The notes: generated from the letters alone by a model not told the origin. Shown: positions 24,056-32,937, numbered from the stretch's first letter. The stretch is DNA of 64,000 nt from Poecilobothrus nobilitatus (GCA_947095535.1 OX352772.1:114287253-114351252), one strand, 5' to 3'. Numbers and translations: made by a program.

Positions 24056-24954
24056 AGTTTAGACAAACATGTTGGCTTAAAAGCTATATTGATTTAAATA
24101 ATTCACATAGAATAAGAGCTGTAACACAATTTGCTAAAGATTTTTTTAAGCTATTAAATAATGCTGTTTTCGGGAAAACTATTGAGAATATTGATAAAAG
24201 AAAAGATGTTAAAATAGTGACAAGTTGGGAAAGTCGGGGAAGACATTTAGGTGCTAGAGCTTTGATTGCTAAAGCAAATTTCAATAGTATAGCCCATTTT
24301 ACAGAAAATATGATTGCTGTTCAATTGGACAGAGTAAAAACGTTTTATAATAAACCTATATACGTCGGATTTTCAGTATTAGATGTTTCAAAATGGAAAA
24401 TATATAACTTCTTATATAATTATATGAAACCAAAATATGGAGATAATGTTGAGCTAAATTATATGGATACAGATTCTTTTGTATTAACAATTGAAACAGA
24501 TGATTTTTATAAAGATATTATACCTGATATAGATCTAAATTATGATACCTCTGATTATAATGTAAATAATATTTACGGTATACCCTTGAAAAATAAAAAG
24601 GTTCTCGGTATGATGAAGGATGAATGTAGTGGCAGTATAATAAGAGAATTTATAGGTTTAAGATCCAAAATGTATTCTATAGATATTATTAATAAAAATG
24701 AAATAAAAAAAGCAAAAGGTGTTAAGAAATATGTAGTTAAAAATCTAACTTTATCAAATTATAGAGATTGTTTATATAAAAGGAAAATATATGTAAATAA
24801 AATGTATATATTTAGAAGTAAGTTGCATACTTTATACACACAATGTTTAAATAAAGTATCTTTAAGCTATTTTGATGATAAGAGATTTGTACATTCTAAT
24901 GGTGTCAATACATTACCTTGGAATCATTATTCAATTGGTACAGAATTATTGTAA
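24056..24954 (+). pseudogene. polB: Polinton DNA polymerase B, 3' part
   Basis: Continues polB after the BEL insertion in the same codon phase (codon split c|ag at the junction). Contains palm motif B 'KLLNNAVFGKTIEN' (about 24148-24189), 'YNKPIYVGFSVLDVSKW' (24350s) and catalytic motif C 'YMDTDSF' (about 24460-24480), then a thumb region ending at TAA 24952. No lesion in this part. It has no start of its own: an apparent start at GTG 24217 is internal. The adjacent downstream repeats begin at the stop codon. Confidence 0.92.
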
Positions 24955-25462
24955 AATAAATTTAATGTAATGAAATAAAAATAAAATATTGTACCATAAA
25001 ACCACATTCATCCTCCTACTTAAGCTTTAAAACATTTTCTGCGAAATGTGAATTATATTGTTATTGTAAAATAAAATTTAATGTAATGAAATAAAAATAA
25101 AATATTGTACCATAAAACCACATTCATTCTTTTATTTAAGCTTTAAAACATTTTCTGCGAAATGTGAATTAGATTGTTAATGAATTTACTTTAAAAATTA
25201 AAAGTGTAAATTTGATATATGAATATTGTGATTAGAAAGGGAATCCTATAGTATTTTAGAGTATAGAGTATTTAAAACATAATAATTCTAGAAAATTTAG
25301 GTACCATTAAACCACATTCGTCCGGATTTAGAAATTTAATTGTAACATGACGTCAGGCAATTTCATAATATTTAAAAAGCGTATTAATGATAAATAATAA
25401 ATTGAGTACCGTAAAACCACATTCATCCTCCTATTTAAGCTTTAAAACATTTTCTGCGGAAT
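24949..25462 (+). repeat. Post-polB repeats with conserved GTACC(A/G)TAAAACCACATTC box
   Basis: Two near-tandem ~115-bp units (24949-25064, 25065-25180) and two further partial copies; the box starts at 24991, 25107, 25301 and 25406. Three of the four are followed by an AAGCTTTAAAACATTTTCTGCG block. Non-coding; it could hold transcription termination, promoter or packaging signals. Confidence 0.75.
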
Positions 25463-25706
25463 TTATATCTGATTAATTAAAAGCAGTTTTTTAACAATCT
25501 TTAATTACCAGCATAAGGAAAAATAGTATAAATAGGCTGTATATTTTAATTAATTATTCAGTTATTACCTACACTAATTACCCTAATAAAGCATTAAAAA
25601 AAAAAAAAAATAATAAAAAATGAGTTTGTTAAATAACTTAAATAAAAAATTCGAGTCGCGAAAATTCAAAAATACAGTCACAGTTTAGTTATATAATTTA
25701 GTTTAG

Positions 25707-25758
25707 TTTTATATAATTTTTTATGCAGCATAGTTGCTGTATAAAAAATTATATAAAA
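25707..25758. other. Near-perfect 24-bp hairpin with 4-nt loop
   Basis: Left arm 25707-25730, loop TAGT 25731-25734, right arm 25735-25758. The arms are complementary at 23 of 24 positions, and the odd one is a G-T (G-U in RNA) pair. It lies between a short open stretch (25620-25688) and the ORF at 25770 and may interrupt what was a single gene. Confidence 0.85.
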
Positions 25759-25769
25759 TAGAGAGACTG

Positions 25770-26042
25770 ATGAAGATAAATACTAAATTCGGAGAAAAGG
25801 TTACAGCAGAATTGGGAGAATTTAAGATATTTCTTCCAATACGATTTAATGCCCTTACACAGGATGAAATTACAAAATTAAATGATGGATCATATGGATT
25901 GGTAAATTATGGTCACAAAGGAAAATCCTTTGATTTAAAAATTTTTAAAAAAGATGAATGGACTGGGAGTATGGAGCACACAGATGACGATGGTGAAGAT
26001 GATGAAGACGCTGATATTCTTGAAGAAAACCAGGCCATATAA
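25770..26042 (+). CDS. Small Polinton protein, function unknown
   Basis: 90 codons from ATG 25770 to TAA. The body reads 'KINTKFGEKVTAELGEFKIF' then 'LNDGSYGLVNYGHKGKSFDL' and ends in an acidic tail (DDDGEDDEDADILEE). The compact basic/hydrophobic body with an Asp/Glu-rich C-terminus resembles small single-stranded-nucleic-acid-binding proteins, but this is only a resemblance. An in-phase-looking upstream piece (ATG 25620, MSLLNNLNKKFESRKFKN) stops at 25686 before the hairpin, so the native protein may have been about 30 residues longer at its N-terminus. It sits directly after polB and its repeats, on the same strand. Confidence 0.6.
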   Translation: MKINTKFGEKVTAELGEFKIFLPIRFNALTQDEITKLNDGSYGLVNYGHKGKSFDLKIFKKDEWTGSMEHTDDDGEDDEDADILEENQAI

Positions 26043-26052
26043 TAATTATGTA

Positions 26053-26366
26053 ATCAATACAAAATAAATAAATAAATAAATATTTTGATTTTTATGATAA
26101 TTATATAGTTTTCTTTTATTTTATAAATTGTATCTTAATTTTCAGGGCGCACTTTTTATAGGTTTTATAGGTTTATTCTTATAGGTTTATTTTTTACTTT
26201 TTTATAGGTTTTTTTTTTTTACAAATTAGCTGAAAGGGTGGAAAAAATCAAAGCGAAAAAAAAAAAAATATGTTACAGTAAAACTGTTCATTCATTTTTA
26301 TTTAATCATTATTAGTACATATCACAATTAAATCATAAAAATCATAAAAATAAAATAATAAAATGT
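26053..26366. other. Intergenic, AT-rich, between convergent genes
   Basis: Contains (AAAT)n near 26062-26080, three TTTATAGGTTTAT-type repeats at about 26155-26215 and AATAAA strings on both strands that could serve as polyadenylation signals. No gene seen. Confidence 0.5.
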
Positions 26367-26836
26367 TTACAATAGTGATTTTAATAAATAAACATTTTCA
26401 AAAGCGCACATACCAACATGATTGAATGAGCATCTTTGAGCAGGGGTATTTTCTTGCCTTTTTAAAAATTTTAGGCTTGTGTAATCTTGTCTGTTTAAAT
26501 CTACAACATTATTATAATGTTTCAAAATGTTTTGAATCCAAATTCTCTTTTCATCACCCTTTACGTAAATGCAAGTATTGGTATTTATAAACAATTTAAA
26601 AAATTCATCACATCACAAAAACTTGTTTTACCATCAGACCATTTAAATCCATGGTGATTTTTTGTTAACCATTTATTGATATATTTTGATTGTGACTCAA
26701 GTACGTGATAACTGTATGGAGGTTTAATTATGAAATGTTGAATTTCATTACTTGAAGTTAATATTGCAATTTCTTTTAGAATAAATTTGTTACTATTATC
26801 TCGGAAGCCTTGAATATCAAGTATTACATATTCCAT
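26367..26836 (-). pseudogene. DEDD-exonuclease-like Polinton protein, frameshifted
   Basis: ATG 26836. The start 'MEYVILDIQGF' followed by 'KEIAIL' about ten residues on resembles the first strand pair of an RNase H-like DEDD 3'-5' exonuclease fold. Then 'FIIKPPYSY', 'NHHGFKWSDG', and after a 1-base shift near 26590 'TCIYVKGDEKRIWIQNIL' and 'CSFNHVGMCAFENV'. Proteins with this pattern are common companions of the capsid genes in arthropod Polintons. The first acidic pair is D-x-Q rather than D-x-E, so catalysis is doubtful even in an unbroken copy. About 155 codons in total. Confidence 0.55.
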
Positions 26837-26986
26837 TGCTTAGATGTCTATAAAACAAGTAAATTAAAAATGTTACTCCAAAACAGAGTCGTATATAAAA
26901 TGTATAAAACGATTTTAAATGATTGATTTTGTCTATTCAGTGATTGTTGTTGTAATTTCATTAGAAAAGCTCATTGATTTGTAATT

Positions 26987-28189
26987 TTAATTTATTTTAT
27001 TAACATCCCCGCTCAAAGGTTGAAATTCAACTAGTCGATCGCGTAACAAAAGACAGTAGGCTGTGGTACTTGCTGGAATGCTACTTGCAGTTTTAAGCTG
27101 TATTTTAACATCAATTGACCCCGTTTTTAAATTTTCATTTTGATAACGAGTGTCTATTACGAAAATTGTACTACTTTTCTTAAACTCTTCCCATGTTAAT
27201 AAAGGTTCAGGTATAGAATAATTATAATAATTGCAACGAAAGTTAATGTATGCCTCGTAAGCTATTCCATAACGATGTCTTTCAAAATTTAAATTCATAT
27301 CTTCATATGGATAAGCTTCTGAATTTAAGAAAACTTTTAAATCTTCTACATCCAAATGATCAAATTTCGATGGATCTTCTTTAAGTTGATTTAACTTATT
27401 TGTTTGTAGAGCGAAAATAATGAAACGCGGCTTTTCAAGTTGAGTTGTAGTTTTAACGTTCCAAATATGATGGTTAGTATTTGACGGTAATGTTGGATAT
27501 TCATATAAAGCCTAATTTCTAAAAGCTAATATAATTTTAGCATTATTATCAATATTCTTGTACAGGTTTAATTTGAAGGAATCAGCTAAATTGATATGTT
27601 GTACTCGCCATTGCACTTTAAGTAATTGCATTTTCGGTTTTTCATTAATATCAGAGCAAAGTAAAGAGTTATCATCAGATCTTGAACGTATCAAAATTAA
27701 TTCATGTTTTGCATTCGGTATAATGTTTTTATGATCTTCAGCAAATCCCAAGAGTCTTTTCAATGGAACACAATAGTTAAAAAATTGTGTTTTTGAATCA
27801 ATTGTTGCTTTGGGAGACCAACATGCATTCATAAGAGCTTGACTCTCATTTTCATTTAGCGAAATAAAATTTTTTAAACATGTTGTTATACCAACATTTC
27901 GACAATGATCAATTTCCTTCCCATTTAATTCATAGCGTACTTCTTCGAATAGAAATGCCATTGCGTTATTAATTAAATTTGTTTTTGTTGCAAGACTTCC
28001 ATCTTGTTTTGAAATAAAGCCTTCAATATAAAGAATACTGGTAGACGGTAAGATATTTAGATTTTGATTTTGTATTTGTATGCGAATAATATCGCTTTTA
28101 TTAAATGAATCTGTGAATGCTGAATATGTGCGCCAATGAGCACTTGTTATACTTTCATCAATGACAGGGCTATGAAATAAATTATCCAT
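26987..28189 (-). pseudogene. MCP: Polinton major capsid protein (double jelly-roll), one nonsense stop
   Basis: ATG 28189; the frame runs to TAA at 26987 with a single TAG at 27512-27514, so about 400 codons. N-terminal block: 'SAHWRTYSAFTDSFNKSDII' (residues ~16-35), 'SILYIEGFI' and 'NNAMAFLFEEVRYELNGKEI', which ends the first jelly-roll; then 'VPLKRLLGFAEDHKNIIPN' and 'KHELILIRSRSDDNSLL'. C-terminal block after the stop: 'VEDLKVFLNSEAYPYEDMNL' and 'IYEAY-like' strands. This is the capsomer protein identified in Polintons by structural modelling, forming pseudo-hexameric capsomers. It follows the small ORF and penton gene on the same strand. Confidence 0.85.
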
Positions 28190-28192
28190 TTT

Positions 28193-28372
28193 TTAAAACG
28201 TTTTTAATTTAAGGCCAATTGATTTTAAAAATTGTTGTCTTTCTATTGTTAGAGTTCCTTTGTTTATTCTGTGAGATCTTATTCCTCTTAACGTTGACAT
28301 GCTATTAAAATGATCCTTGACGTGTGCTAAATATTTATTGTGTTTCTGATAATTATTATCATATATTATCAT
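28193..28372 (-). CDS. 59-aa basic protein between penton and MCP
   Basis: ATG 28372 to TAA 28193, ending 3 bases before the MCP start. Basic; contains 'STLRGIRSHRINKGTLTIER' then 'QQFLKSIGLKLK'. Its tight position between the two capsid genes suggests a small virion component or a short upstream frame that influences MCP translation. It was not included in the duplicated block, so it is single-copy. Function unknown; the call rests on the intact frame, composition and position. Confidence 0.5.
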   Translation of the reverse strand: MIIYDNNYQKHNKYLAHVKDHFNSMSTLRGIRSHRINKGTLTIERQQFLKSIGLKLKTF

Positions 28373-28403
28373 TTTTCCTGTTTTTTCAAGTGCAAGCGCA
28401 CTG

Positions 28404-29015
28404 TTATAGTTTCACCTCGAAGATTTGATTGACAGCTACTGGTAAATAGATAAGATTTCGAGGAACTTCAATTATTTTATAGCCGGGGCCAACATGAATT
28501 GAAAATTCATGTAAAATATGTACTCTCTGATCATTAATATATGTTTCTTGAATAATGTTGCATTCAACTCGTATAATATTAATTTTGTTTATATCAACAG
28601 GAAGATCTGAAATATTCCACTTATTTGGTTTTAATCTTCTTTTACTAAAACCTAACAATCCACCAATAGTGTCTTCTCGTTCAAAATCAATCTCTTCATC
28701 GGAAAAAATTTCACAATTTAATGTATTATTGTTAGCTTTTATATAGAGTTTCCGTTTTTCAGTTTTTGTATTTGTAATTTCTAGTTTCTTCTTAACAAAA
28801 TCTTCGATATCTTCAATTTCATAGGAGCCTGTTGGAAGAATGATGCTTTTATCCCCAATAAGAAATCTATTATTTCCTTCATCTACATTCGGTATAGAAT
28901 TGTATGTCTGAAAATCAACTAATGCACAAACATACTCCCCTTCTAAATCTATGGGTGGAAAATATTCTGCTGTTAGTACATAAATTTTACCATTTAAGGT
29001 AAACGTTAAAGACAT
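28404..29015 (-). CDS. mCP: Polinton penton / minor capsid protein (single jelly-roll)
   Basis: ATG 29015 (an upstream in-frame TTG at 29039 is not needed). 203 codons. Pattern of the Polinton minor capsid family: 'LTAEYFPPIDLEGEYVCALV', 'DFQTYNSIPNV', 'LPTGSYEIEDIEDFV', 'IGGLLGFSKRRLKPN', 'KINIIRVECNIIQETYIN' and C-terminal 'GPGYKIIEVPRNLIYLPV'. This protein forms the vertices (pentons) of the predicted icosahedral virion. The frame is intact. The 5' 168 codons are repeated at 33562-34044 because the tandem-duplication breakpoint (28537) falls within this gene. Confidence 0.82.
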   Translation of the reverse strand: MSLTFTLNGKIYVLTAEYFPPIDLEGEYVCALVDFQTYNSIPNVDEGNNRFLIGDKSIILPTGSYEIEDIEDFVKKKLEITNTKTEKRKLYIKANNNTLNCEIFSDEEIDFEREDTIGGLLGFSKRRLKPNKWNISDLPVDINKINIIRVECNIIQETYINDQRVHILHEFSIHVGPGYKIIEVPRNLIYLPVAVNQIFEVKL

Positions 29016-29039
29016 GGTTGCTCTTAACCAATTAAACAA

Positions 29040-29344
29040 TTATTGAAACGTATTATCTTTTATATAACCATTATCATAATTTATTATAAATTAAATTACC
29101 TACACATATATATACAATTTATGATGAAAATTCAATTTTAATTTCAATAACCTTAAATTTAATTTAAAAATCATATGATTTTTATCAAGAAAATAAAAAA
29201 CAAACCTTGAACTTAAAATTTGAATTGCATAATAATAAAAACTATGATTCTACTCAATATCTCTATTGAAAGAAAACAAAAATAGCCTTGAATTTACTTT
29301 TTTGTCACGCTTAAAAAGAAAAAAAAAAAGTGATATATTTCTTA
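29040..29344. other. Penton upstream / protease downstream spacer
   Basis: Very AT-rich, non-coding, duplicated at about 34069-34373. Probably holds the penton promoter and the protease 3' end. A TATATATA stretch at 29106-29115 lies about 90 bases upstream of the penton ATG on the minus strand. Confidence 0.4.
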
Positions 29345-29734
29345 TTAATTTTTTATTTTGTTTTTTTTGTTTTGCTTATAAAAAATAGTATTAGATAAGA
29401 AAGTAAAACATAAATGACCACAATTGTATGTATTAAATTTTTGATATTTATAATAATTATATGAAAGCTTATTTCCTAAATATTTTACAATTTCATTTGG
29501 TGGTTTTAAATTTCCAAAGCTATAAAAATATTTTATATCATTTAAATTCTTATAATATGCTACCCAATGAGTTCCATCTCCGATTGAGTTATCTAAATTG
29601 ACGATTCCACATTCACATTTCCAAGGTTTAGTTTTAGGAAGATCGTCTCTCATAAAAACTCCACGAAAATATTTCAAGTATTTGGTTCCAAAATTATTTA
29701 AATCAATATTGGTTAAAGCCCGTTTGGGTAGCAA
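29345..29734 (-). CDS. PRO: Adenain-like cysteine protease (unit 1)
   Basis: About 129 codons. 'RALTNIDLNNF' and 'FRGVFMRDDLP' at the N-terminus, catalytic His in 'GDGTHWVAYYK' (residues ~53-63), 'FYSFGNLKPP', and catalytic Cys in 'FNTYNCGHLCFTFL' (residues ~100-113). This is the C5/adenain-type maturation protease of Polintons, which processes capsid precursors. There is no ATG at the expected place: the family-like sequence begins at CTA/TTG codons (29734), so either the start was mutated or the gene starts at a non-ATG codon. It overlaps or abuts the PLA2-like gene upstream. The unit 2 copy is nearly identical. Confidence 0.85.
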   Translation of the reverse strand: MLPKRALTNIDLNNFGTKYLKYFRGVFMRDDLPKTKPWKCECGIVNLDNSIGDGTHWVAYYKNLNDIKYFYSFGNLKPPNEIVKYLGNKLSYNYYKYQKFNTYNCGHLCFTFLSNTIFYKQNKKNKIKN

Positions 29735-29736
29735 AC

Positions 29737-30542
29737 TTAGCGGTTTTTTGATGTCAGAAATAATCCAAGTCCCTGTTTATATGGTTTTAAATGTAAACCC
29801 CTTCCTCTTAGAGCAATAGCTTCCATTGTTTTATTATGACGTTCACTTTCATTTAACTGCACCTTAGCATTTTTAGCATCATTAACAGCTTTAGTTATAC
29901 CAGCAGCAACACCTGCAAGAGCTCCGATAGCTGATAAACCTGCGAATGTTGGAATTAATGGTAGAATGCCACAGTTTTAGGAACAAAAATAATGCGTGGT
30001 ATTTTAATTGATTTTCTATTTTTGCTTATATTTCTAGCAGCTTTCAGCGCAATTTTGATAGCGTCATTTTGCTTATTAGGTTTATACCCTTTAATAGCTA
30101 TTCTAGCTTCTTGAATGACTCTTCTTAAGGGTTGCTTTTTCGGTGCTTTCTTTGCTTCCTTCTTGCAACCCATACCAAGTCTAATTTTTGTTTTCATTGC
30201 GTTTGTAACAAGAAATCCGTTTGCTTTTTCACTTAAAGTTGAATCACGCGATTTAACTCTTTGCCAAGCTTTCTCAGCTAATATTTTATCAGCTATATGA
30301 CGATCAGAAATATTACTATGTTTAGAATATGCAATATCGTGTTCACGACATGCATCATCTAATTGGTTTATTCCTTTATCCCGACGTTCTAAACGTTTTT
30401 TAAGTTTTGTTCCTGGTCCACAATAATTATATCCAGGTAGATGTGCTTCAAATGGTAATTTATTAATTATGGAATTTAATACACCACCTTTCTTTTTGAT
30501 TTCTGATTTACAACTGATTGCATTTCTCTTGTAACTGATCAT
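29737..30542 (-). pseudogene. Parvovirus-type phospholipase A2-like virion protein with hydrophobic C-terminal domain (unit 1)
   Basis: ATG 30542. Residues ~30-110 form a PLA2 domain of the parvovirus VP1 type: Ca-binding loop 'HLPGYNYCGPGTKL' and catalytic His-Asp in 'LDDACREHDIAYS'. A basic stretch (KKEAKKAPKKQPLRR) follows. A 1-base shift near 29970 then separates a Gly/Ala-rich hydrophobic segment ('TFAGLSAIGALAG', 'AAGITKAVNDAKNA') and a Lys-rich tail ending at 29737. PLA2-like domains in capsids are thought to breach endosomal membranes during entry; the hydrophobic part resembles adenovirus-type minor core/membrane-lytic peptides. The same shift is in unit 2. It is transcribed divergently from the ATPase, 91 bp away. 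Confidence 0.8.
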
Positions 30543-30633
30543 ATTTAATCTTATATCGGTGACAGTTCAATATGGATTGTTTTGATTAAGACATATAAAT
30601 ATAGTTTTATATGAAATTGATTTAGTTGCTAAA
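30543..30633. promoter_or_regulatory. 91-bp bidirectional promoter region (unit 1)
   Basis: Separates the divergent PLA2-like (minus) and ATPase (plus) genes; the same in unit 2 at 35572-35662. AT-rich with TATAAATATA (about 30594-30604) upstream of the ATPase. Promoter role inferred from position. Confidence 0.5.
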
Positions 30634-31323
30634 ATGAAGTTTATCAAAAAAGGTGAAACAATAAAGATTATGAATTTTGATGAGAAATGTAATATTATTA
30701 AAGAGTATAAGAAACACGGAGAAATACTACCAAACAGTATTCGAGGATTAATTGTTGGACCATCTAATTGTGGTAAAACAAATGTCATGTTAAGCATGTT
30801 ATTAGATCCAAAAGGTCTTAAATTTCAAAATATATACATTTATTCGAAATCATTACACCAGCCGAAGTATCAGTATTTTAAAAAAATTATAAAACCTATT
30901 AAAGGAATGGGATATAATGAATTTTCAAATAATTCAGATGTAGTTAAACCATCAGAATCCCAGCCTAATTCAATATTCATATTTGATGATGTTGCATGTG
31001 ATAAACAAGATAAAGTGAGGGAATATTTTTGTATGGGACGGCATCAAAACGTCGAGAGTTTCTATTTATGTCAATCATATACTCGAATTCCTAAACATTT
31101 AATAAGAGATAATGCAAATTTTATAATTTTATTTAAGCAAGGTGATTTAAATTTAAAGCATATCTATAATGATCATGTTAATGCAGATATGTCCTTTAAG
31201 CAATTTAAAGATATATGCACACATTGTTGGCGAAATAGCTATGGATTTTTACTTATTGATAAAGATAGAGCTTTAAATAATGGTCGCTATAAAAGAAATT
31301 TTGAAGAATGTGTTCAATTATAA
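30634..31323 (+). CDS. ATP: A32-like FtsK/HerA genome-packaging ATPase (unit 1)
   Basis: ATG 30634, 229 codons, intact. Walker A 'GLIVGPSNCGKTNVML' (residues ~38-53), Walker B 'SIFIFDDVACD' (~112-122), and a sensor region 'FYLCQSYTRIPKHLIRDNAN' (~142-161). This is the ATPase that pumps element DNA into the capsid in Polintons and related viruses. The final residues 'YKRNFEE' fit the family ending. Differs from the unit 2 copy by G versus D at residue ~170. Confidence 0.9.
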   Translation: MKFIKKGETIKIMNFDEKCNIIKEYKKHGEILPNSIRGLIVGPSNCGKTNVMLSMLLDPKGLKFQNIYIYSKSLHQPKYQYFKKIIKPIKGMGYNEFSNNSDVVKPSESQPNSIFIFDDVACDKQDKVREYFCMGRHQNVESFYLCQSYTRIPKHLIRDNANFIILFKQGDLNLKHIYNDHVNADMSFKQFKDICTHCWRNSYGFLLIDKDRALNNGRYKRNFEECVQL

Positions 31324-31470
31324 ACATATATAATATACCGTTCACAACAACAACAGATCAGATCAACAACAGCAGCATATCAGATCAGGAACAACAACAG
31401 ATCAGATCAGACCAGTTTCGATTCAATACAGATCAGGTCAGATCAGTTGCAGTTCAATAGCAGTTCAATC
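31324..31470 (+). repeat. CAACA/CAGATCAGATC-rich leader (unit 1)
   Basis: Spacer packed with CAGATCAGATCA and CAACAACAG repeats (about 31342-31445), repeated in unit 2 at 36353-36499. It precedes the ATG of the next gene, so it would form its 5' leader; CAA-rich unstructured leaders can favour translation initiation. Function inferred only. Confidence 0.6.
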
Positions 31471-32415
31471 ATGAATAAAACCTTTAATGAAAAAGTCTTA
31501 AAAGACATAATTAAAACGAGAAAAAATTTGCAAAGGAAATATAAAACATTAAAAACTGGAAAAATAGCAGAGGAGCAATATTTGGAGGAAACATTTAAGC
31601 CAATTGTAGAGCCAATTAAAAAATTAACTAATATTGTGAAAAAGCAGGAAGTGAAACCGGAAGATGAATCCAAAACTACTGATAATGATAAAATTAGTAT
31701 AACATCATTCATGCAAAAAACGGAAACACCAAAGAAAAAGAAATCAGATTTTGAAAGTTTTAAGACATCAACAACTAACACTACTACATTTTCAACTTCT
31801 AAATTGACTGCCGATTCATCATCATCATCATCATCACCTTTATACAGCTATAATAAATCAGAAATTGATAAGAGTTATGGACCATATCTTGACCTAAAAT
31901 CGAACATAAGAAAATTAGGTAATTCAACGTTTAGTATTAATGAAAATAATCATAACATAATTATTAATGGTGAGACCTTTGAGGGAACTGAAGGTTTGCA
32001 TAACCTTATATTTAAAAAGAAACCAGTGAATTATACTGAAAATGATTTAAAACAGTATCAAAGGATTTTGGAAAAAACTAATGCTCATAGGAGAAATTAT
32101 GATTCATTGGAACAAATTAAAGGAAATAAGGGTTATAAATATCAAAATATTATAAAACACCTGTATAAATATTAATATAATACGAGAACTAAAAAAGGAA
32201 ATTCTTATTCTAATAAAAATTTATTAGCATTGCCACACTCTTCTAATATGTTATATTCAAACCGCCCGATTCAATATACTTATTGGGATGACCCTAATGA
32301 ATTAGTTGATAGATTGGAGCTTTTGATTGCATCAGAAATGTCTGGTAACAATAATCATCATAATGAAATCAATTCCATTATTGAAGAACTCAGAGAAGCT
32401 AATATAATTGAGTAA
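31471..32415 (+). pseudogene. Conserved Polinton protein of unknown function (unit 1, nonsense stop)
   Basis: ATG 31471; the frame runs to TAA 32413 but has a TAA at 32173 where unit 2 has GAA. N-terminal coiled-coil/basic part ('KTRKNLQRKYKTLKTGKIAE'), Ser-rich linker, then the conserved core: 'YGPYLDLKSNIRKLGNSTFS', 'IIINGETFEGTEGLHNLIFK' and 'YSNRPIQYTYWDDPNELVDR' with 'LELLIASEMSGN' near the C-terminus. Proteins with this organisation recur in arthropod Polintons next to the capsid genes and are presumed structural or assembly factors. The matching unit 2 gene (36500-37444) is full length. Confidence 0.7.
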
Positions 32416-32439
32416 TAAATATTTTAAAGTAACACTTAC

Positions 32440-32937
32440 ATGATGACAATTGACAAATTTGGTCATACTCGAGCTCAACCATATAAAAATAAACCGTTAA
32501 ACAGCCATATAATAAGTTTTCCTTTAACTTCAGAAGGAAATTATGATCTTCAAAATAAGCAATTCGCAAATGTTAGAACACCCATTAATCCAACAGATGT
32601 TGTAACAAAAAGTTATATTGATAATCAATTCGATATTCATGATGAAAGTATAACAAATCTTTTTATAGATTTTCAAAGAGAAAATGCTGACTGGGTAAAT
32701 ACACAACTTTCAGATGCAAATGAAACCATAAAACAATATACTGAAAATGAAATTAGCAAATTAGATGATAAATTAAAAACTTTTATTGAAGAAAAAATTG
32801 AAAGACATAATTCGTTTATCTGGAGCAGCATGGAAAAGGAAATTAAAAATGCTATGCATTTCGTAGATACGAATGCTGCAGAAATTCTTAAAAACTTTGA
32901 ACTTCGAATAAAACTTTTGGAAACAAATAGTAAATAA
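32440..32937 (+). CDS. Fibre-like coiled-coil protein (unit 1)
   Basis: ATG 32440, 165 codons, intact. Residues ~28-65 read 'FPLTSEGNYDLQNKQFANVR' followed by 'NPTDVVTKSYIDNQF', a segment like the N-terminal anchoring motif found in many phage and virus tail fibres (N-V-x-x-P-x-x-P-x-D-V-x-T-K-x-Y). The remainder, from about residue 65, is heptad-rich and predicted coiled coil, suggesting a trimeric stalk. A host-attachment or vertex-fibre role is inferred from this architecture; no head domain is visible. It follows the conserved protein by 24 bases and is duplicated at 37469-37966. Confidence 0.55.
   Translation: MMTIDKFGHTRAQPYKNKPLNSHIISFPLTSEGNYDLQNKQFANVRTPINPTDVVTKSYIDNQFDIHDESITNLFIDFQRENADWVNTQLSDANETIKQYTENEISKLDDKLKTFIEEKIERHNSFIWSSMEKEIKNAMHFVDTNAAEILKNFELRIKLLETNSK

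Noticed and set aside
24217..24219. GTG start for a separate polymerase C-terminal gene
   Set aside because: The frame is open upstream to the BEL target duplication and carries polB motif B there, so it is the continuation of polB.
31443..31781. 112-aa minus-strand frame opposite the conserved Polinton gene (also 36472-36810), and similar antisense frames over capsid, protease and BEL genes
   Set aside because: Antisense shadows of well-supported genes without independent features.
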